From JAEEJA01 sp036343175 (GTDB lineage: Bacteria > Bacillota > Clostridia > Lachnospirales > Lachnospiraceae), in NCBI GenBank assembly GCA_036343175.1, contig JAZASR010000005.1, positions 1-64,000 of the forward strand: a stretch of DNA of 64,000 bases, in the 5' to 3' direction. Below are positions 26,760 through 37,100 of the stretch, in pieces. Position 1 is the first letter of the stretch. Each line of letters begins with the position of its first letter. Both the position numbers and the translations under genes were made by a program. The notes under the pieces were generated by a model. It had not been told where the DNA came from, searched no databases, and saw only the letters and a program-made list of their open reading frames with translations.

Positions 26760-28359
26760 TATTCTCTCTGAATTCTGTAAGCTCAAGGCCTTCATTGTCC
26801 TCGAGCAGAAGCCTTACCATCCAGTCATTTACGAAGAGCAGGGCCGCATTGCCGCGCATATCCCTGACAGCCTTAACATTATTCATCCTGTGGAGCTTTG
26901 AGGCATCCACAGATGGATCAACTATCCAGCGGATATATTCAAATGGAAGAGTCTCAAGTCTGATATCACACTTGTATTCATTTTCCAGCCTGTATTTAAG
27001 AACATCGAACTGAAGGACTCCGACTGCGCCCACTATGATTTCCGAAAGCCCGAGCGTATAATCCTGGAATATCTGAATAGCACCTTCCTGAGCTATCTGG
27101 GTTACTCCTTTCACAAACTGTTTCCTCTTCATAGAATCGAGGAGGGTAAGTCTTGCAAAGTGACCCGGAGCGAATGTCGGCATACCTTCATAAGCAAACT
27201 TCCTGCCGGGAACTGTAATAGTGTCGCCGATTGAAAATATGCCCGGATCGAATACACCGATAACATCGCCTGCATAGGCTTCCCTGATGACGCTCCTCTC
27301 CTGGGCCATGATGGTCTGAGGCTGTGAAAGCTTGAACTTTCTGCCTGACTGTACGTGGTATATATCTTTTTCAGCATCAAATCTGCCGGAACAGATACGC
27401 ATAAATGCTATACGATCGCGGTGAGCCTTATTCATATTGGCCTGAATCTTAAATATAAAGCCGGAAAAAGGCGAGCTTACGGGATCTATAAGTCCCTCGT
27501 CCGACATTCTGGCAAGAGGCGGAGTAGTAAACTTGAGGAAATAATCAAGGAAGATCTGCACGCCGAATGTATTGAGTGCTGAACCCCAGAATACAGGCGA
27601 GAGCTTTCCCGCTCTTACCTCCTCTATATCAAATGAATTGCCTGCCTCATCGATAAGTTCTATCTCATCCTGAAGCTTTTCAAACAGCTCATCTCCGATA
27701 ATACCCTTAAGTTCAGGATCATCGATGTCATAATCCTTTTCTTCTGCAGCCTTGGCACCGCCTGTTGCTATTGACCTGTAAAGCCTTACTGTCTTTGCTT
27801 TTCTGTCGTATATTCCCTTGAATTCCTTACCTGAACCGATCGGCCAGTTAATAGGGCATGTATTGATGCCGAGCACAGACTCTATCTCACTGGTGAGCTC
27901 AAAAAAGTCCTTGGCGTCACGATCCATCTTATTGATAAAGGTGAAGATCGGAATATGTCTCAGGGCGCACACCTTGAAAAGCTTGATGGTCTGAGCCTCA
28001 ACGCCCTTGGAAGCATCGATCACCATAACTGCGGAGTCGGCAGCCATAAGTGTACGATATGTATCCTCAGAGAAATCCTGGTGACCCGGAGTATCAAGAA
28101 TATTAATACAGAAGCCCTCATAGTCGAACTGCATGACAGATGATGTTACAGAGATGCCTCTCTGCTTCTCTATGTCCATCCAGTCCGATACAGCGTACTT
28201 GGAATTTGCCTTGCCCTTTACGGAACCGGCAGTATTGATAGCTCCTCCGAATAGAAGAAGCTTCTCTGTAAGAGTAGTCTTACCGGCATCCGGGTGGGAT
28301 ATGATGGCGAATGTCCTTCTTCTGTTTATCTCTTTTTCCAGGGTACTGTCTGTGCTCAT
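26740..28359 (-). CDS. prfC: Peptide chain release factor 3
   Basis: GTPase that recycles RF1/RF2 from the ribosome. It has 539 residues, normal length. Motifs: SHPDAGKTTLTEKLL, KQRGISVTSSV, DTPGHQDF, NKMDRD. The terminal codons (KKAVEI) lie in a 37-bp tandem duplication. Follows purE by 43 bp on the same strand. Start ATG 28359 behind GGAG. Confidence 0.96.
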   Translation of the reverse strand: MSTDSTLEKEINRRRTFAIISHPDAGKTTLTEKLLLFGGAINTAGSVKGKANSKYAVSDWMDIEKQRGISVTSSVMQFDYEGFCINILDTPGHQDFSEDTYRTLMAADSAVMVIDASKGVEAQTIKLFKVCALRHIPIFTFINKMDRDAKDFFELTSEIESVLGINTCPINWPIGSGKEFKGIYDRKAKTVRLYRSIATGGAKAAEEKDYDIDDPELKGIIGDELFEKLQDEIELIDEAGNSFDIEEVRAGKLSPVFWGSALNTFGVQIFLDYFLKFTTPPLARMSDEGLIDPVSSPFSGFIFKIQANMNKAHRDRIAFMRICSGRFDAEKDIYHVQSGRKFKLSQPQTIMAQERSVIREAYAGDVIGVFDPGIFSIGDTITVPGRKFAYEGMPTFAPGHFARLTLLDSMKRKQFVKGVTQIAQEGAIQIFQDYTLGLSEIIVGAVGVLQFDVLKYRLENEYKCDIRLETLPFEYIRWIVDPSVDASKLHRMNNVKAVRDMRGNAALLFVNDWMVRLLLEDNEGLELTEFRENKKAVEI

Positions 28360-28402
28360 TTACTTTTCTCCATTAATAGATCTATATTGAATTACGTAGA
28401 CT

Positions 28403-28915
28403 TTACTGCTGCTCGATATACTTGTCAGCACCAAGCTTATTGAGTTTCTCATTCTTCTTCACTACCTGATCCTTAAGGCTCTTCTTGTAGTCAACGAGCT
28501 TCTTCTCAAGCTCCTTGTCAGAAACTGCGAGGATCTTTGCTGCAAGGATAGCTGCGTTCTTTGCGCCATCTATAGCAACGGTTGCCACAGGGATGCCCGA
28601 TGGCATCTGAACTATGGAATAAAGTGAATCCACTCCTCCCACGCTCTTTGTATAGATAGGGACTCCTATTACAGGAAGATTGAAGATCGCTGCGCACATG
28701 CCCGGAAGATGAGCTGCTCCTCCTGCTCCTGCTATGATCACCTTTACTCCTCTTTCCTCTGCCTTTGAAGCATAGTCTATGAATACATCCGGCTCTCTGT
28801 GTGCTGAGATGACGTTCATCTCATAATCGATGCCAAATTCCTCAAGCTGCTTTGCCGCCTTATTCATGATCTTAAGATCAGAGTCGCTTCCCATAAGGAT
28901 ACCTACTGCTGCCAT
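28403..28915 (-). CDS. purE: N5-carboxyaminoimidazole ribonucleotide mutase
   Basis: Purine biosynthesis enzyme of 170 residues. Motifs: MGSDSDLKIM, SAHREPD, AGAGGAAHLPGM and a Lys-rich C-terminal helix. It stands apart from any other pur gene in the window. AAAGGA precedes ATG 28915. Class I (mutase) versus class II assignment rests on size and motif, not tested. Confidence 0.95.
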   Translation of the reverse strand: MAAVGILMGSDSDLKIMNKAAKQLEEFGIDYEMNVISAHREPDVFIDYASKAEERGVKVIIAGAGGAAHLPGMCAAIFNLPVIGVPIYTKSVGGVDSLYSIVQMPSGIPVATVAIDGAKNAAILAAKILAVSDKELEKKLVDYKKSLKDQVVKKNEKLNKLGADKYIEQQ

Positions 28916-29030
28916 AATGATTACTTCCTTTCGTAATTAAAAATCTTTCTTTATGAAATATTGCAAGAGCTTATTGCATAGATCCTGTAAATTACGCAAT
29001 AAACTTATGTTTAATACTTACAGCGGATCC

Positions 29031-29092
29031 GGTCCGTGATGGATCAGTCCGGTACAGATCCGGTCCGTGATGGATACAGTCCGGTACAGATC
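29031..29092. repeat. 31/32-bp tandem repeat past the hemW stop
   Basis: Two near-identical units starting GGTCCGTGATGGAT at 29031 and 29062, with a partial third (AGTCC) running into the hemW stop region. Confidence 0.88.
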
Positions 29093-30456
29093 TAGTCCAG
29101 GATGAATTCACTCATACAATAATTGCTGATATCAAGTCCGCGGTCCGTGAGCCTGTAAATGTCACGGTCCCTATCATACTCTAATAGTCTTTTTGAAGTC
29201 AAATCAGATATAACATTTCCGTAGACATAATCGACCGTCCTGAGAAACCTCTTTCTGAATTCTCTGCCGCTTACCCCATCGGTCATCCTGAGACCCATGA
29301 ACATGAATTCCTCCATGCAGTCATTTAAAGTGCGGTGAGTAACTTCACACCTGAAGCCCGTTTCTGATGATATTTTTTCTTTTGACAGTATCTTTTCATC
29401 TGTCAAAAGATTTTCCTTTGACATTATATTTTCTTTAAGCAATATATTGTTGCTGATATTGTTTTTAGCTTTGTCATCTTCAGCCGGATGGTCTGCATTT
29501 AATAAAAATAATGCTTCACTGACAAGCCTGCCCTCGAGTCCTACAGATCTGTAATAATCATCGAAATTATCCGCATTTCTGAATCTCATATTCAGAAGGC
29601 ATGAACTCGCATTTAAGCCGACTCCGAGATAGTCATCGGTCTGCCAGTAGTGCTTATTGTGAATACACTCACATCCATTCAGGGCATAATTTGATATTTC
29701 ATATCTGTGGAAGCCTGCCTCTGCAAGCATCTCCTTTGTCATATGATACATTAACCGGTCTGTATCCTCATCGGGAATATGCAGTTCTCCTTTCTGATGC
29801 ATCTGATAGAATGGAGTGCCCTCTTCAACAATGAGGCTGTATGATGAAATATGCTCAGGCTTAAGACTTATGACCTTTTCAAGGGTATGTCTGTAAGAAT
29901 CCACCGTCTGATCCGGGATATCTGCCATAATGTCTACATTGATATTTTCAATGCCGCATTTTCTGAAAAAATCATATGTTCTTAAGAAATCATCGCTGCT
30001 GTGGATCCTGCCGAGAATTTTCAATTCGTCTTCATTCATGGTCTGCAGACCGATGCTTACGCGATCCACATGAGTCCGACTTATATATTCAGCCTTCTTT
30101 TCATCAACAGTACCCGGATTAGCTTCTATGCTGTATTCCCGGACCGTGTCGCAGGCATCCGGGAATGCACAGAATACTGCCTCATCGATCTTCACAAGAT
30201 CCTCAGCAGGAAGTATGGAAGGGGTACCCCCTCCTATGAAGACCGTATCAAGAAAATACCTGTTATGAAGCTCTTTTCCCCAGCTCCTTATCTCCTTTGT
30301 CAGTACGTCTGTATATTCATCCATGCTGTCACGGCTAGAACCTCCCCATGACCTGAAGTCACAATACAGGCATTTACGGACACAGAAAGGAATGTGGATA
30401 TACAGAGCCAGTGGTTTCCGATTATTAATGATCTCACCGCCTTGCTTAAAAAGCAT
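29092..30456 (-). CDS. hemW: HemW-like radical SAM protein (heme chaperone family)
   Basis: Radical SAM enzyme of 454 residues related to oxygen-independent coproporphyrinogen oxidase. The Fe-S motif is HIPFCVRKCLYCDF, followed by FIGGGTPSIL and IEANPGT; the C-terminal HemW domain starts near residue 310. An in-frame insertion of about 40 residues of K/E/N/S/L repeats (KEN and SKE motifs, about 29370-29465) makes it longer than usual (~380). Start ATG 30456 is preceded by GAGGAC, which lies in a duplicated copy of the lepA 3' end. Heme chaperone activity is inferred from family. Confidence 0.92.
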   Translation of the reverse strand: MLFKQGGEIINNRKPLALYIHIPFCVRKCLYCDFRSWGGSSRDSMDEYTDVLTKEIRSWGKELHNRYFLDTVFIGGGTPSILPAEDLVKIDEAVFCAFPDACDTVREYSIEANPGTVDEKKAEYISRTHVDRVSIGLQTMNEDELKILGRIHSSDDFLRTYDFFRKCGIENINVDIMADIPDQTVDSYRHTLEKVISLKPEHISSYSLIVEEGTPFYQMHQKGELHIPDEDTDRLMYHMTKEMLAEAGFHRYEISNYALNGCECIHNKHYWQTDDYLGVGLNASSCLLNMRFRNADNFDDYYRSVGLEGRLVSEALFLLNADHPAEDDKAKNNISNNILLKENIMSKENLLTDEKILSKEKISSETGFRCEVTHRTLNDCMEEFMFMGLRMTDGVSGREFRKRFLRTVDYVYGNVISDLTSKRLLEYDRDRDIYRLTDRGLDISNYCMSEFILD

Positions 30457-30526
30457 TTCAGCTGTCCTCGTCAGGCTTATAACACTTAAGCATTTCAGTT
30501 GTCCTCGTCAAGCTTCAGGACATTAA
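30453..30526. repeat. Diverged 37-bp tandem duplication of the lepA 3' end
   Basis: Units 30453-30489 and 30490-30526 match at about 28 of 37 positions, including GCATTTCAG and TGTCCTCGTCA. The right unit covers the last lepA codons and stop; the left forms the lepA-hemW gap and carries the hemW SD. Confidence 0.85.
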
Positions 30527-32312
30527 GGAAAGCCGACTGAGGTATCTCCACAGATCCAAACTGCCTCATCCTCTTCTTGCCTTCCTTCTGCTTTTCCAGA
30601 AGCTTCTTCTTCCTGGAGATATCGCCTCCATAGCACTTTGCAAGGACATCCTTACGCATGGCCTTTACTGTCTCACGGGCAATTACCTTGCCGCCGACAG
30701 CAGCCTGGATCGGGATCTCGAAAAGCTGACGAGGTATCTCCTCTTTAAGCTTCTCACACATCTTTCTTCCGCGTTCATAGGCTGTATCCTTATGAAGGAT
30801 AAATGAAAGTGCGTCAATATTCTCTTTATTTACCAGGATATCAAGCTTTACGAGTTCAGAACGCCTGTACTCCTTGAACTCGTAATCAAGGCTTGCATAG
30901 CCTCTTGAACGGGATTTAAGGGCGTCAAAGAAATCATAGATTATTTCATTAAGGGGCAGATCATAGTAAAGGACCGCCCTTGTCTGCTCGATATAATCCA
31001 TCTTCTGATATACCCCGCGCCTCTCCTGGCAGAGCTTCATGATGGCACCGACAAATTCCGTCGTTACCATGATCTCAGCAGATACTACAGGCTCCTCCAT
31101 ATAATCTATCTCTGAAGGATCCGGAAGATTGGAGGGGTTGGTGACATCGAGCTCCGTGCCGTCAGTCTTATAGACTTTATAAATAACGCCAGGCGCTGTA
31201 GTTATCAGATCAAGATCGAATTCTCTCTCTAGCCTCTCCTGTACCACTTCGAGGTGAAGAAGTCCCAGGAAGCCGCATCTGAAGCCAAATCCTAAGGCAG
31301 CTGAAGTTTCCGGCTCATATTGAAGTGCAGCATCATTGAGCTGGAGCTTTTCAAGGGCATCACGAAGCTCAGGATACTTAGCTCCATCCGATGGATAAAG
31401 ACCGCAATACACCATCGGCTGAGCCTGCTTATAGCCCGGGAGAGGTTCTTTTGTCGGATTATCAGCCATTGTGACTGTATCACCGACACGGGTATCATGG
31501 ACATTCTTTAAGGATGCAGTGATATAGCCTACCATACCTGCTGAAATCTCATCTGTGGGTATGAATCTTCCAGCACCGAATATCCCGACTTCTACGACCT
31601 GGGCAGTCTTGCCGGTCGACATCATCTTTATAGTCTGTCCTGCCTTAAGGCTTCCGTCAAATACCCTTACGAATACATAAACACCCTTATATGAATCATA
31701 AAGAGAATCGAAAATAAGAGCCTTTAAAGGTGCATTAAGGTCACCTGCCGGCGCAGGTATGGTCTTTACGATCTGCTCAAGCACGTCCTCAATACCGATT
31801 CCCATCTTTGCTGATATGAGCGGGGCTTCTGATGCATCGATACCGATAACATCTTCTATTTCCTTGCGTACTCTCTCAGGCTCTGCGCTTGGAAGGTCTA
31901 TCTTATTAATGACCGGCATTATTTCCAGATCATGATCTATTGCCAGATATGTATTTGCCAGAGTCTGCGCTTCAACACCCTGACTGGCATCTACGACCAG
32001 TATGGCCCCCTCACAGGCAGCAAGGCTTCTCGACACTTCATAATTGAAGTCCACATGACCGGGAGTATCTATGAGGTTGAATACATACTCCTCACCATTC
32101 CTGGCATTGTATACTATTCTTACAGTCTGAGCCTTGATGGTAATACCCCTCTCACGCTCAATATCCATATTGTCGAGGACCTGATCCTGCATCTCACGGC
32201 TGGTAAGTGTGCCGGTCTTCTCTATGATCCTGTCGGCAAGCGTTGACTTGCCATGATCGATATGGGCAATGATACAGAAGTTCCTGATATGTGACTGGTC
32301 TATCTTATCCAT
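30495..32312 (-). CDS. lepA: Elongation factor 4 (back-translocating GTPase LepA)
   Basis: Ribosome-associated GTPase of 605 residues, standard length. Motifs: AHIDHGKSTLADR, ERERGITIKAQTV, DTPGHVDF, NKIDLP, and the LepA-specific C-terminal domain with MRQFGSVEIPQSAF. Start ATG 32312 behind GGAG. Followed by hemW at 38 bp, a common pairing; the gap is a duplicated copy of its own 3' end. Confidence 0.97.
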   Translation of the reverse strand: MDKIDQSHIRNFCIIAHIDHGKSTLADRIIEKTGTLTSREMQDQVLDNMDIERERGITIKAQTVRIVYNARNGEEYVFNLIDTPGHVDFNYEVSRSLAACEGAILVVDASQGVEAQTLANTYLAIDHDLEIMPVINKIDLPSAEPERVRKEIEDVIGIDASEAPLISAKMGIGIEDVLEQIVKTIPAPAGDLNAPLKALIFDSLYDSYKGVYVFVRVFDGSLKAGQTIKMMSTGKTAQVVEVGIFGAGRFIPTDEISAGMVGYITASLKNVHDTRVGDTVTMADNPTKEPLPGYKQAQPMVYCGLYPSDGAKYPELRDALEKLQLNDAALQYEPETSAALGFGFRCGFLGLLHLEVVQERLEREFDLDLITTAPGVIYKVYKTDGTELDVTNPSNLPDPSEIDYMEEPVVSAEIMVTTEFVGAIMKLCQERRGVYQKMDYIEQTRAVLYYDLPLNEIIYDFFDALKSRSRGYASLDYEFKEYRRSELVKLDILVNKENIDALSFILHKDTAYERGRKMCEKLKEEIPRQLFEIPIQAAVGGKVIARETVKAMRKDVLAKCYGGDISRKKKLLEKQKEGKKRMRQFGSVEIPQSAFLNVLKLDEDN

Positions 32313-32400
32313 TAAGTATTATCTCCATTTTAAAATCCATTATCGTATACATATGCAATATATAAGCACATTTAGGAAGATCCGGTGCTGGCAGATATTG

Positions 32401-32883
32401 TTATAATGCAATACTCACATTCCTGTTGGCTCTTTCATACCTTCGTACAGTAACGCCGGCTGCTTCCATCATCTTTATGGATGCCTTTGTGCTCGAAGTG
32501 TCAGGATATTTGTTATCATAATAAATGATTTCTTTTATGCCTGCCTGGATCAGAGCTTTGGTGCATTCATTGCATGGAAAGAGTGTTACATATATTCTCG
32601 ACCCGGTAAGAAAAGTTCCGGAATAATTGAGGATGGCATTGAGCTCGGCATGGCATACATACAGGTATTTATCCTTCATATCATCAGGATCGTCCCTTTC
32701 CCATGGAAACTCATCATCCGAACATCCTCTGGGCATACCATTGTATCCTACAGATAGTATCCTGTTATCAGGTGCTACTATTACAGCCCCGACGCATGTG
32801 TGCGGGTCTTTGCTTCTCTCAGCAGAAAGAAGAGCAATGCCCATAAAATACTCATCCCAGTTAAGATAATCTTTTCTCTTCAT
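32401..32883 (-). CDS. comEB: dCMP/cytidine deaminase (ComEB type)
   Basis: Zinc deaminase of 160 residues likely converting dCMP to dUMP. Motifs: DPHTCVGAVIV, CHAELNAIL (zinc His and catalytic Glu) and FPCNECTKALIQAG. Start ATG 32883 with GGAGGG. Preceded by the rpsT terminator and followed by lepA at 88 bp. ComEB naming reflects family only. Confidence 0.92.
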   Translation of the reverse strand: MKRKDYLNWDEYFMGIALLSAERSKDPHTCVGAVIVAPDNRILSVGYNGMPRGCSDDEFPWERDDPDDMKDKYLYVCHAELNAILNYSGTFLTGSRIYVTLFPCNECTKALIQAGIKEIIYYDNKYPDTSSTKASIKMMEAAGVTVRRYERANRNVSIAL

Positions 32884-32909
32884 GATAAGCCCTCCTTACC
32901 AGACAGGTC

Positions 32910-32944
32910 AAAAAAAAGCCGCCATTTTAGAACAAATGGCAGCT
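32910..32944 (-). terminator. Rho-independent terminator of rpsT
   Basis: On the minus strand AGCTGCCATTT pairs with AAATGGCGGCT around a short loop and is followed by eight T, 21 bp after the rpsT stop. Confidence 0.9.
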
Positions 32945-32965
32945 TTCGTAAGTTTCATTATAAGA

Positions 32966-33229
32966 TCAATCGACAGAGTTAACTGATGCAGAAAGTCTGG
33001 AAATCTTTCTTGAAGCAGTTTCCTTCTTAAGGATTCCCTTAGAAGCGGCCTTTGAAATCTTAATGCTGGCTTCTTTAAGAGCTTCTTCAGCAGCAGCCTT
33101 ATCATTAGCTTCAACTGCAGAATTAACCTTCTTAACAGAAGTCTTGATAGAAGACTTAACGTCCTTGTTTCTAGCTTCATTTCTCTGGTCGATAAGAATT
33201 CTCTTCTTTGCTGACTTAATGTTTGCCAT
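32966..33229 (-). CDS. rpsT: 30S ribosomal protein S20
   Basis: Small-subunit protein of 87 residues, Lys/Ala-rich helix bundle starting MANIKSAKKRI with RNEARNKDVKSSIKT. GGGAGGTG places the start at ATG 33229, not at the upstream in-frame ATG 33247. Monocistronic, with its own promoter and terminator. Confidence 0.97.
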   Translation of the reverse strand: MANIKSAKKRILIDQRNEARNKDVKSSIKTSVKKVNSAVEANDKAAAEEALKEASIKISKAASKGILKKETASRKISRLSASVNSVD

Positions 33230-33314
33230 CGTTACACCTCCCGACATAGATTATTTACTAAGTTTATTAAAGAGTTTTCAGATGAAAGCTTCTTTTTTCA
33301 CATAAGCACGAATT

Positions 33315-33343
33315 ATCATATACGAAACCGGCAAAAAAGTCAA
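33315..33343 (-). promoter_or_regulatory. Promoter of rpsT
   Basis: On the minus strand TTGACT and TATGAT with a 17-base spacer, about 85 bp upstream of the rpsT start. Confidence 0.75.
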
Positions 33344-33437
33344 CAATTATTTTTGAAACGCTGTCATGGTTATCCTGTCTTTATTGCAGCTGCTGTCATA
33401 GAAAAAAACTGCCACATGATCTATGAACATCAGCTCA

Positions 33438-34145
33438 TTATTCTTTCACTCCTATTACCAGGAGCCGCTTATCACGTCCTTCCAGAGTCCTGCAGGTAGA
33501 GAGCGTCAGGAAATGATCTTTCCCCTGCGTATAACTTAATGAATCATCAGGGCCTTTATCAACAGAATCATATACAGGTGAATGTATATCGGTTTCAATG
33601 ACTGAACATATTCTGTACTTACCCCGTATGCCGCTTTGGATATCCGTGAAGAAAAAGAACGGATGGTCTCTTAAAAATGTTTCATTGCGGAAATTCTGCA
33701 GATATCCGAAATACCTCCTGCCATTGATATTATGACCGTATATTATCAGATTTTTAGAATCCGGACTGCAGCGGTGATCAAGAAAAGGAGTGCCATAAAA
33801 GCTGTAATCGCCTTTGGCATCTCTGTGAAGGTAGTATTCATTATCCTCCTCATGATGACCTGAGACCCCGGTCTGCATTACAGGATATGAGAATAAGGTA
33901 TCCGGTATCTTTATCCATCCGACCATATCATGATACTTTTTCTTAAAAGCTTTAGAGCTTGAAATCATTCCGCTTCTCTCCGTATTATAAGAATATTCCT
34001 TCCGGATCTCCCTGATGAACTGCTGCTGATGCTCATCATCAGCTTTAGCCCCGCTCATACATATTATCAGAATTACTTCAAGAATTGAAAATATACATAC
34101 AAAAGCAAAGAGTATCGCACCTTTATTGCTGTTCTTTTTCTTCAT
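33438..34145 (-). CDS. srtB: Class B sortase
   Basis: Membrane transpeptidase of 235 residues that joins sorting-signal proteins to the wall. An N-terminal TM anchor (about 10-30) is followed by the class B core: GWIKIPDTLFSYPVMQT, YYLHRDAKGDYSFYGTPFLD, catalytic His in LIIYGHNIN, Cys and Arg in LTLSTCR. The ATG at 34145 overlaps the end of the large surface-protein gene by 23 bp, so the two are translated from one mRNA and this protein is the obvious substrate. AAGG lies just before the start. Confidence 0.93.
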   Translation of the reverse strand: MKKKNSNKGAILFAFVCIFSILEVILIICMSGAKADDEHQQQFIREIRKEYSYNTERSGMISSSKAFKKKYHDMVGWIKIPDTLFSYPVMQTGVSGHHEEDNEYYLHRDAKGDYSFYGTPFLDHRCSPDSKNLIIYGHNINGRRYFGYLQNFRNETFLRDHPFFFFTDIQSGIRGKYRICSVIETDIHSPVYDSVDKGPDDSLSYTQGKDHFLTLSTCRTLEGRDKRLLVIGVKE

Positions 34146-37100
34146 CCTTATCTTTCCTTTTCTGCAGGATAAGCGCTCCGCCTGATACGATCAGAGCCAG
34201 GGTAAGAAGAATAAAGATAATAGAAAGCATCATAAGAAAAGTAATACCTCCGGTCTGCGGGACCTTACCTCCCATGGAAGCTTTTCCTGAAGACTCAGCC
34301 AGTACAAGCTTTTTCGCATCCTTTACAGTTATGGTCTGTACCTCACCTGTATCCTGCACCTTAAAAGCTGTGTCCTTTGCCTTCATATATCCTTCAGGGG
34401 CCTTCACTTCCTTAAAAATATAGATCTGACCGGCTATGAACAGTCCGTCAAACATCATTTCATCGTCAGCAGTCGTAAATTTCTTAATGACATTTCCATC
34501 AGCATCGGTGACCTCAAACACAGCCCCTTTAAGAGCCTGACCGGTCTCCTTATCGATCTTTATGAAGCGGACATGTGTCTGCTCATCCTTCATGACCACA
34601 CGGTCACTATCCATATCAGTATATGACCCGTCAGCATTCTTAATTGAGACGATAGTCCTTAAAAGTCCCGGTTCTTTCCCGCTGTCTGCATTTGTAACAG
34701 AAGCCTCTGCATCCTGTTGACCGGCCGCATCATTCTGAACTCCCTTCAGTCTGAATATGATCGACTCGGCCGTCACATATCCATCTGCAGGTCTTACTTC
34801 TGTAAGCGTATAATCCATGTCATGAAGAAGTCCCTTTATCATAAGATCTCCGTTTTCATCGAAATCATACGTAAGATTTGCATAAAGTCCGGAATTACCG
34901 TTAACAGAGGCATCAGTGGAAATATTATCTGAGGTTCCGTTCTGATCGACGCTGATCTTTACAGAGTTCTTATCTCCTGTTATCCAGGATATTATTTCAC
35001 GTCCATCCTTATCAGTGATCTTCAGATGAGCGCCATTTACCTCTTCATCGCCTGTAATATTGGTCTTTGATATAAAAGCTTTAGTCTGCTGTTCAAGTAC
35101 CACTGCGTCAGATGTGAGCGTCCCTGTTCTCTGATCTATATACTTCTGCGTAAAGCTTACCGGAACATCACTCCTGTAATAGCTGTCTGATACAGACCTC
35201 TCAGTAAAGTAATACCTGCCGGTATTTACTGCGGCGCTGCTCGCTATGCTGTTATCAGGCAGGCGCATCGAAGTATCGATGAGGCCTTCTTTATCCGTCA
35301 CAAAGCTCTTTAATACTGTTCCTTTGGAAACGATCTTCATGCCGCGGTAATTATAGATATCATCCGCAGTACAGAGATCAAATACCGCGCCGGCAACAGC
35401 CTCATTTGTATCCCTGTCCTTCTTCTGAAGCTTAATATGAGATACTGTCCTAAAGTTTGTGACTGCTAATGTACCATTATCGTCAAGAAGTGATATGTTA
35501 TCAGTCAATACCTCTTCTGAAGAACCATCCTTATCGGTGAAAGAAAGCTTCCATTCATTGACCTCAGGAAGAATATATCCATCCGGAGCCTTAAGCTCAA
35601 CGACCCTGTAATTTCCAAGCGGCAGTGTCAGATGTAAGGTTCCGTCGGTGTCCTTGCTGTACCCGCATATTCCATTGCAGCTGTTCATGAAATCAACTTC
35701 CTGCCCTGATATGATGGACGCAGCAGTAGCACCGTCCTTAAACCAGGTGTATGGTCTGCCTGTCTCAGGATCGGTCTGTCCGTCCGGGGTCACTATATCG
35801 CCATCAGCATATATGGCAAAGTAAGCTCCGGTCAGAGGTACGTTTTTATATATGAATTCATGCCTGTCAGGGTCCCATCCTGCAAGTTCCTCACCATATT
35901 TCTGAATATTTATGCGTGCCCTGACTTCAGGATTAGGATATTCAAGAGTTACGGTCACATGTCTTACCTTACCGATGATCCTGCCTTCAGGGTCCTTAAG
36001 ATCGGTCTCGACTGGTATTTCTGTTGTAAAGCTCCATGAATCGCCGGTCTTTACAGTGACCGAACCATCCGCGTTCTTCTCATATGTATACTTTTCCGGC
36101 ATTTTAGCTTCATTGCCGTTCTCACTTATTACAAATACCTGATCATTCGGATTGATATAATATCCTCTGGCGGAATGGATCTCTTCCAGTCTGTAGGTAC
36201 CTGACGTAAGAGGCTTGAATGTTCTCATCTCACCATTTTCATCTGTAGTAAATGTATCATGTACATTTCCATCAGCATCTGTGAATGAAACAGGAATTTC
36301 CTTTCCGTAATCTTCTGTGCCGGCATCAGTGACCTTTTTATAGATCTTATAGGTATTTCCGGCTTTAAGAACTGTGCGGTTTGTCTGCTGATCCTTCTTG
36401 ATGAGCCTGATATAAGCATCATAGATCTGATTATATTGTGTCTTATTCTGTGTATTCAGGCCTGCTTTATCATTATTTTCCCCGTTATGTACGATCGAAA
36501 AAGTGAAATCGTCTGTATCATATGTCTCAGTGGAAAGCGTCTGGTGGACAAGATATGTTCCATAGACCAGATCCTTTGTAGTACATATTCCCTTTGCATC
36601 AGATACTGCCTTTCCCTTGCAGTCATCCTGACATCTATTGTAGTCTTCTAAAGAGAAGGCCTTTTTCGCATCAGATGAAGGCAGCCTGTAATAAATAAAT
36701 TCTGCACCGCTCTCATCCTTTGCATCTTTATAAATATCATCAGCTCCTGACCAGTATTTCTTCTTGTACCAGGTATAGGTCCCGTGAATAGTTGTATCAG
36801 AAGTAGATACACAGGCATAAGCTGAATAATTATCGGTTGGCGCAGTAACTGTAATAACTTCACTATTAACAGCAAACCCTTCAGGCGCAGACAGTTCTTT
36901 TAAATATAAGGTCTTATCTCTATCATAGCTATTTGCCGAAACGGCATTTCCGTTATTATCGGTTGTAAGCTTTTCAAGAAAATTACCCGGATTATCATTT
37001 GCAGCATTCTTTGCTTCATCGTATAAGTCATAAAGCCCGTAAACAGCCCCTGAAACAGAAAAATCTTTTATATTATAGATGCTTCTTTCAATCTGCATTG

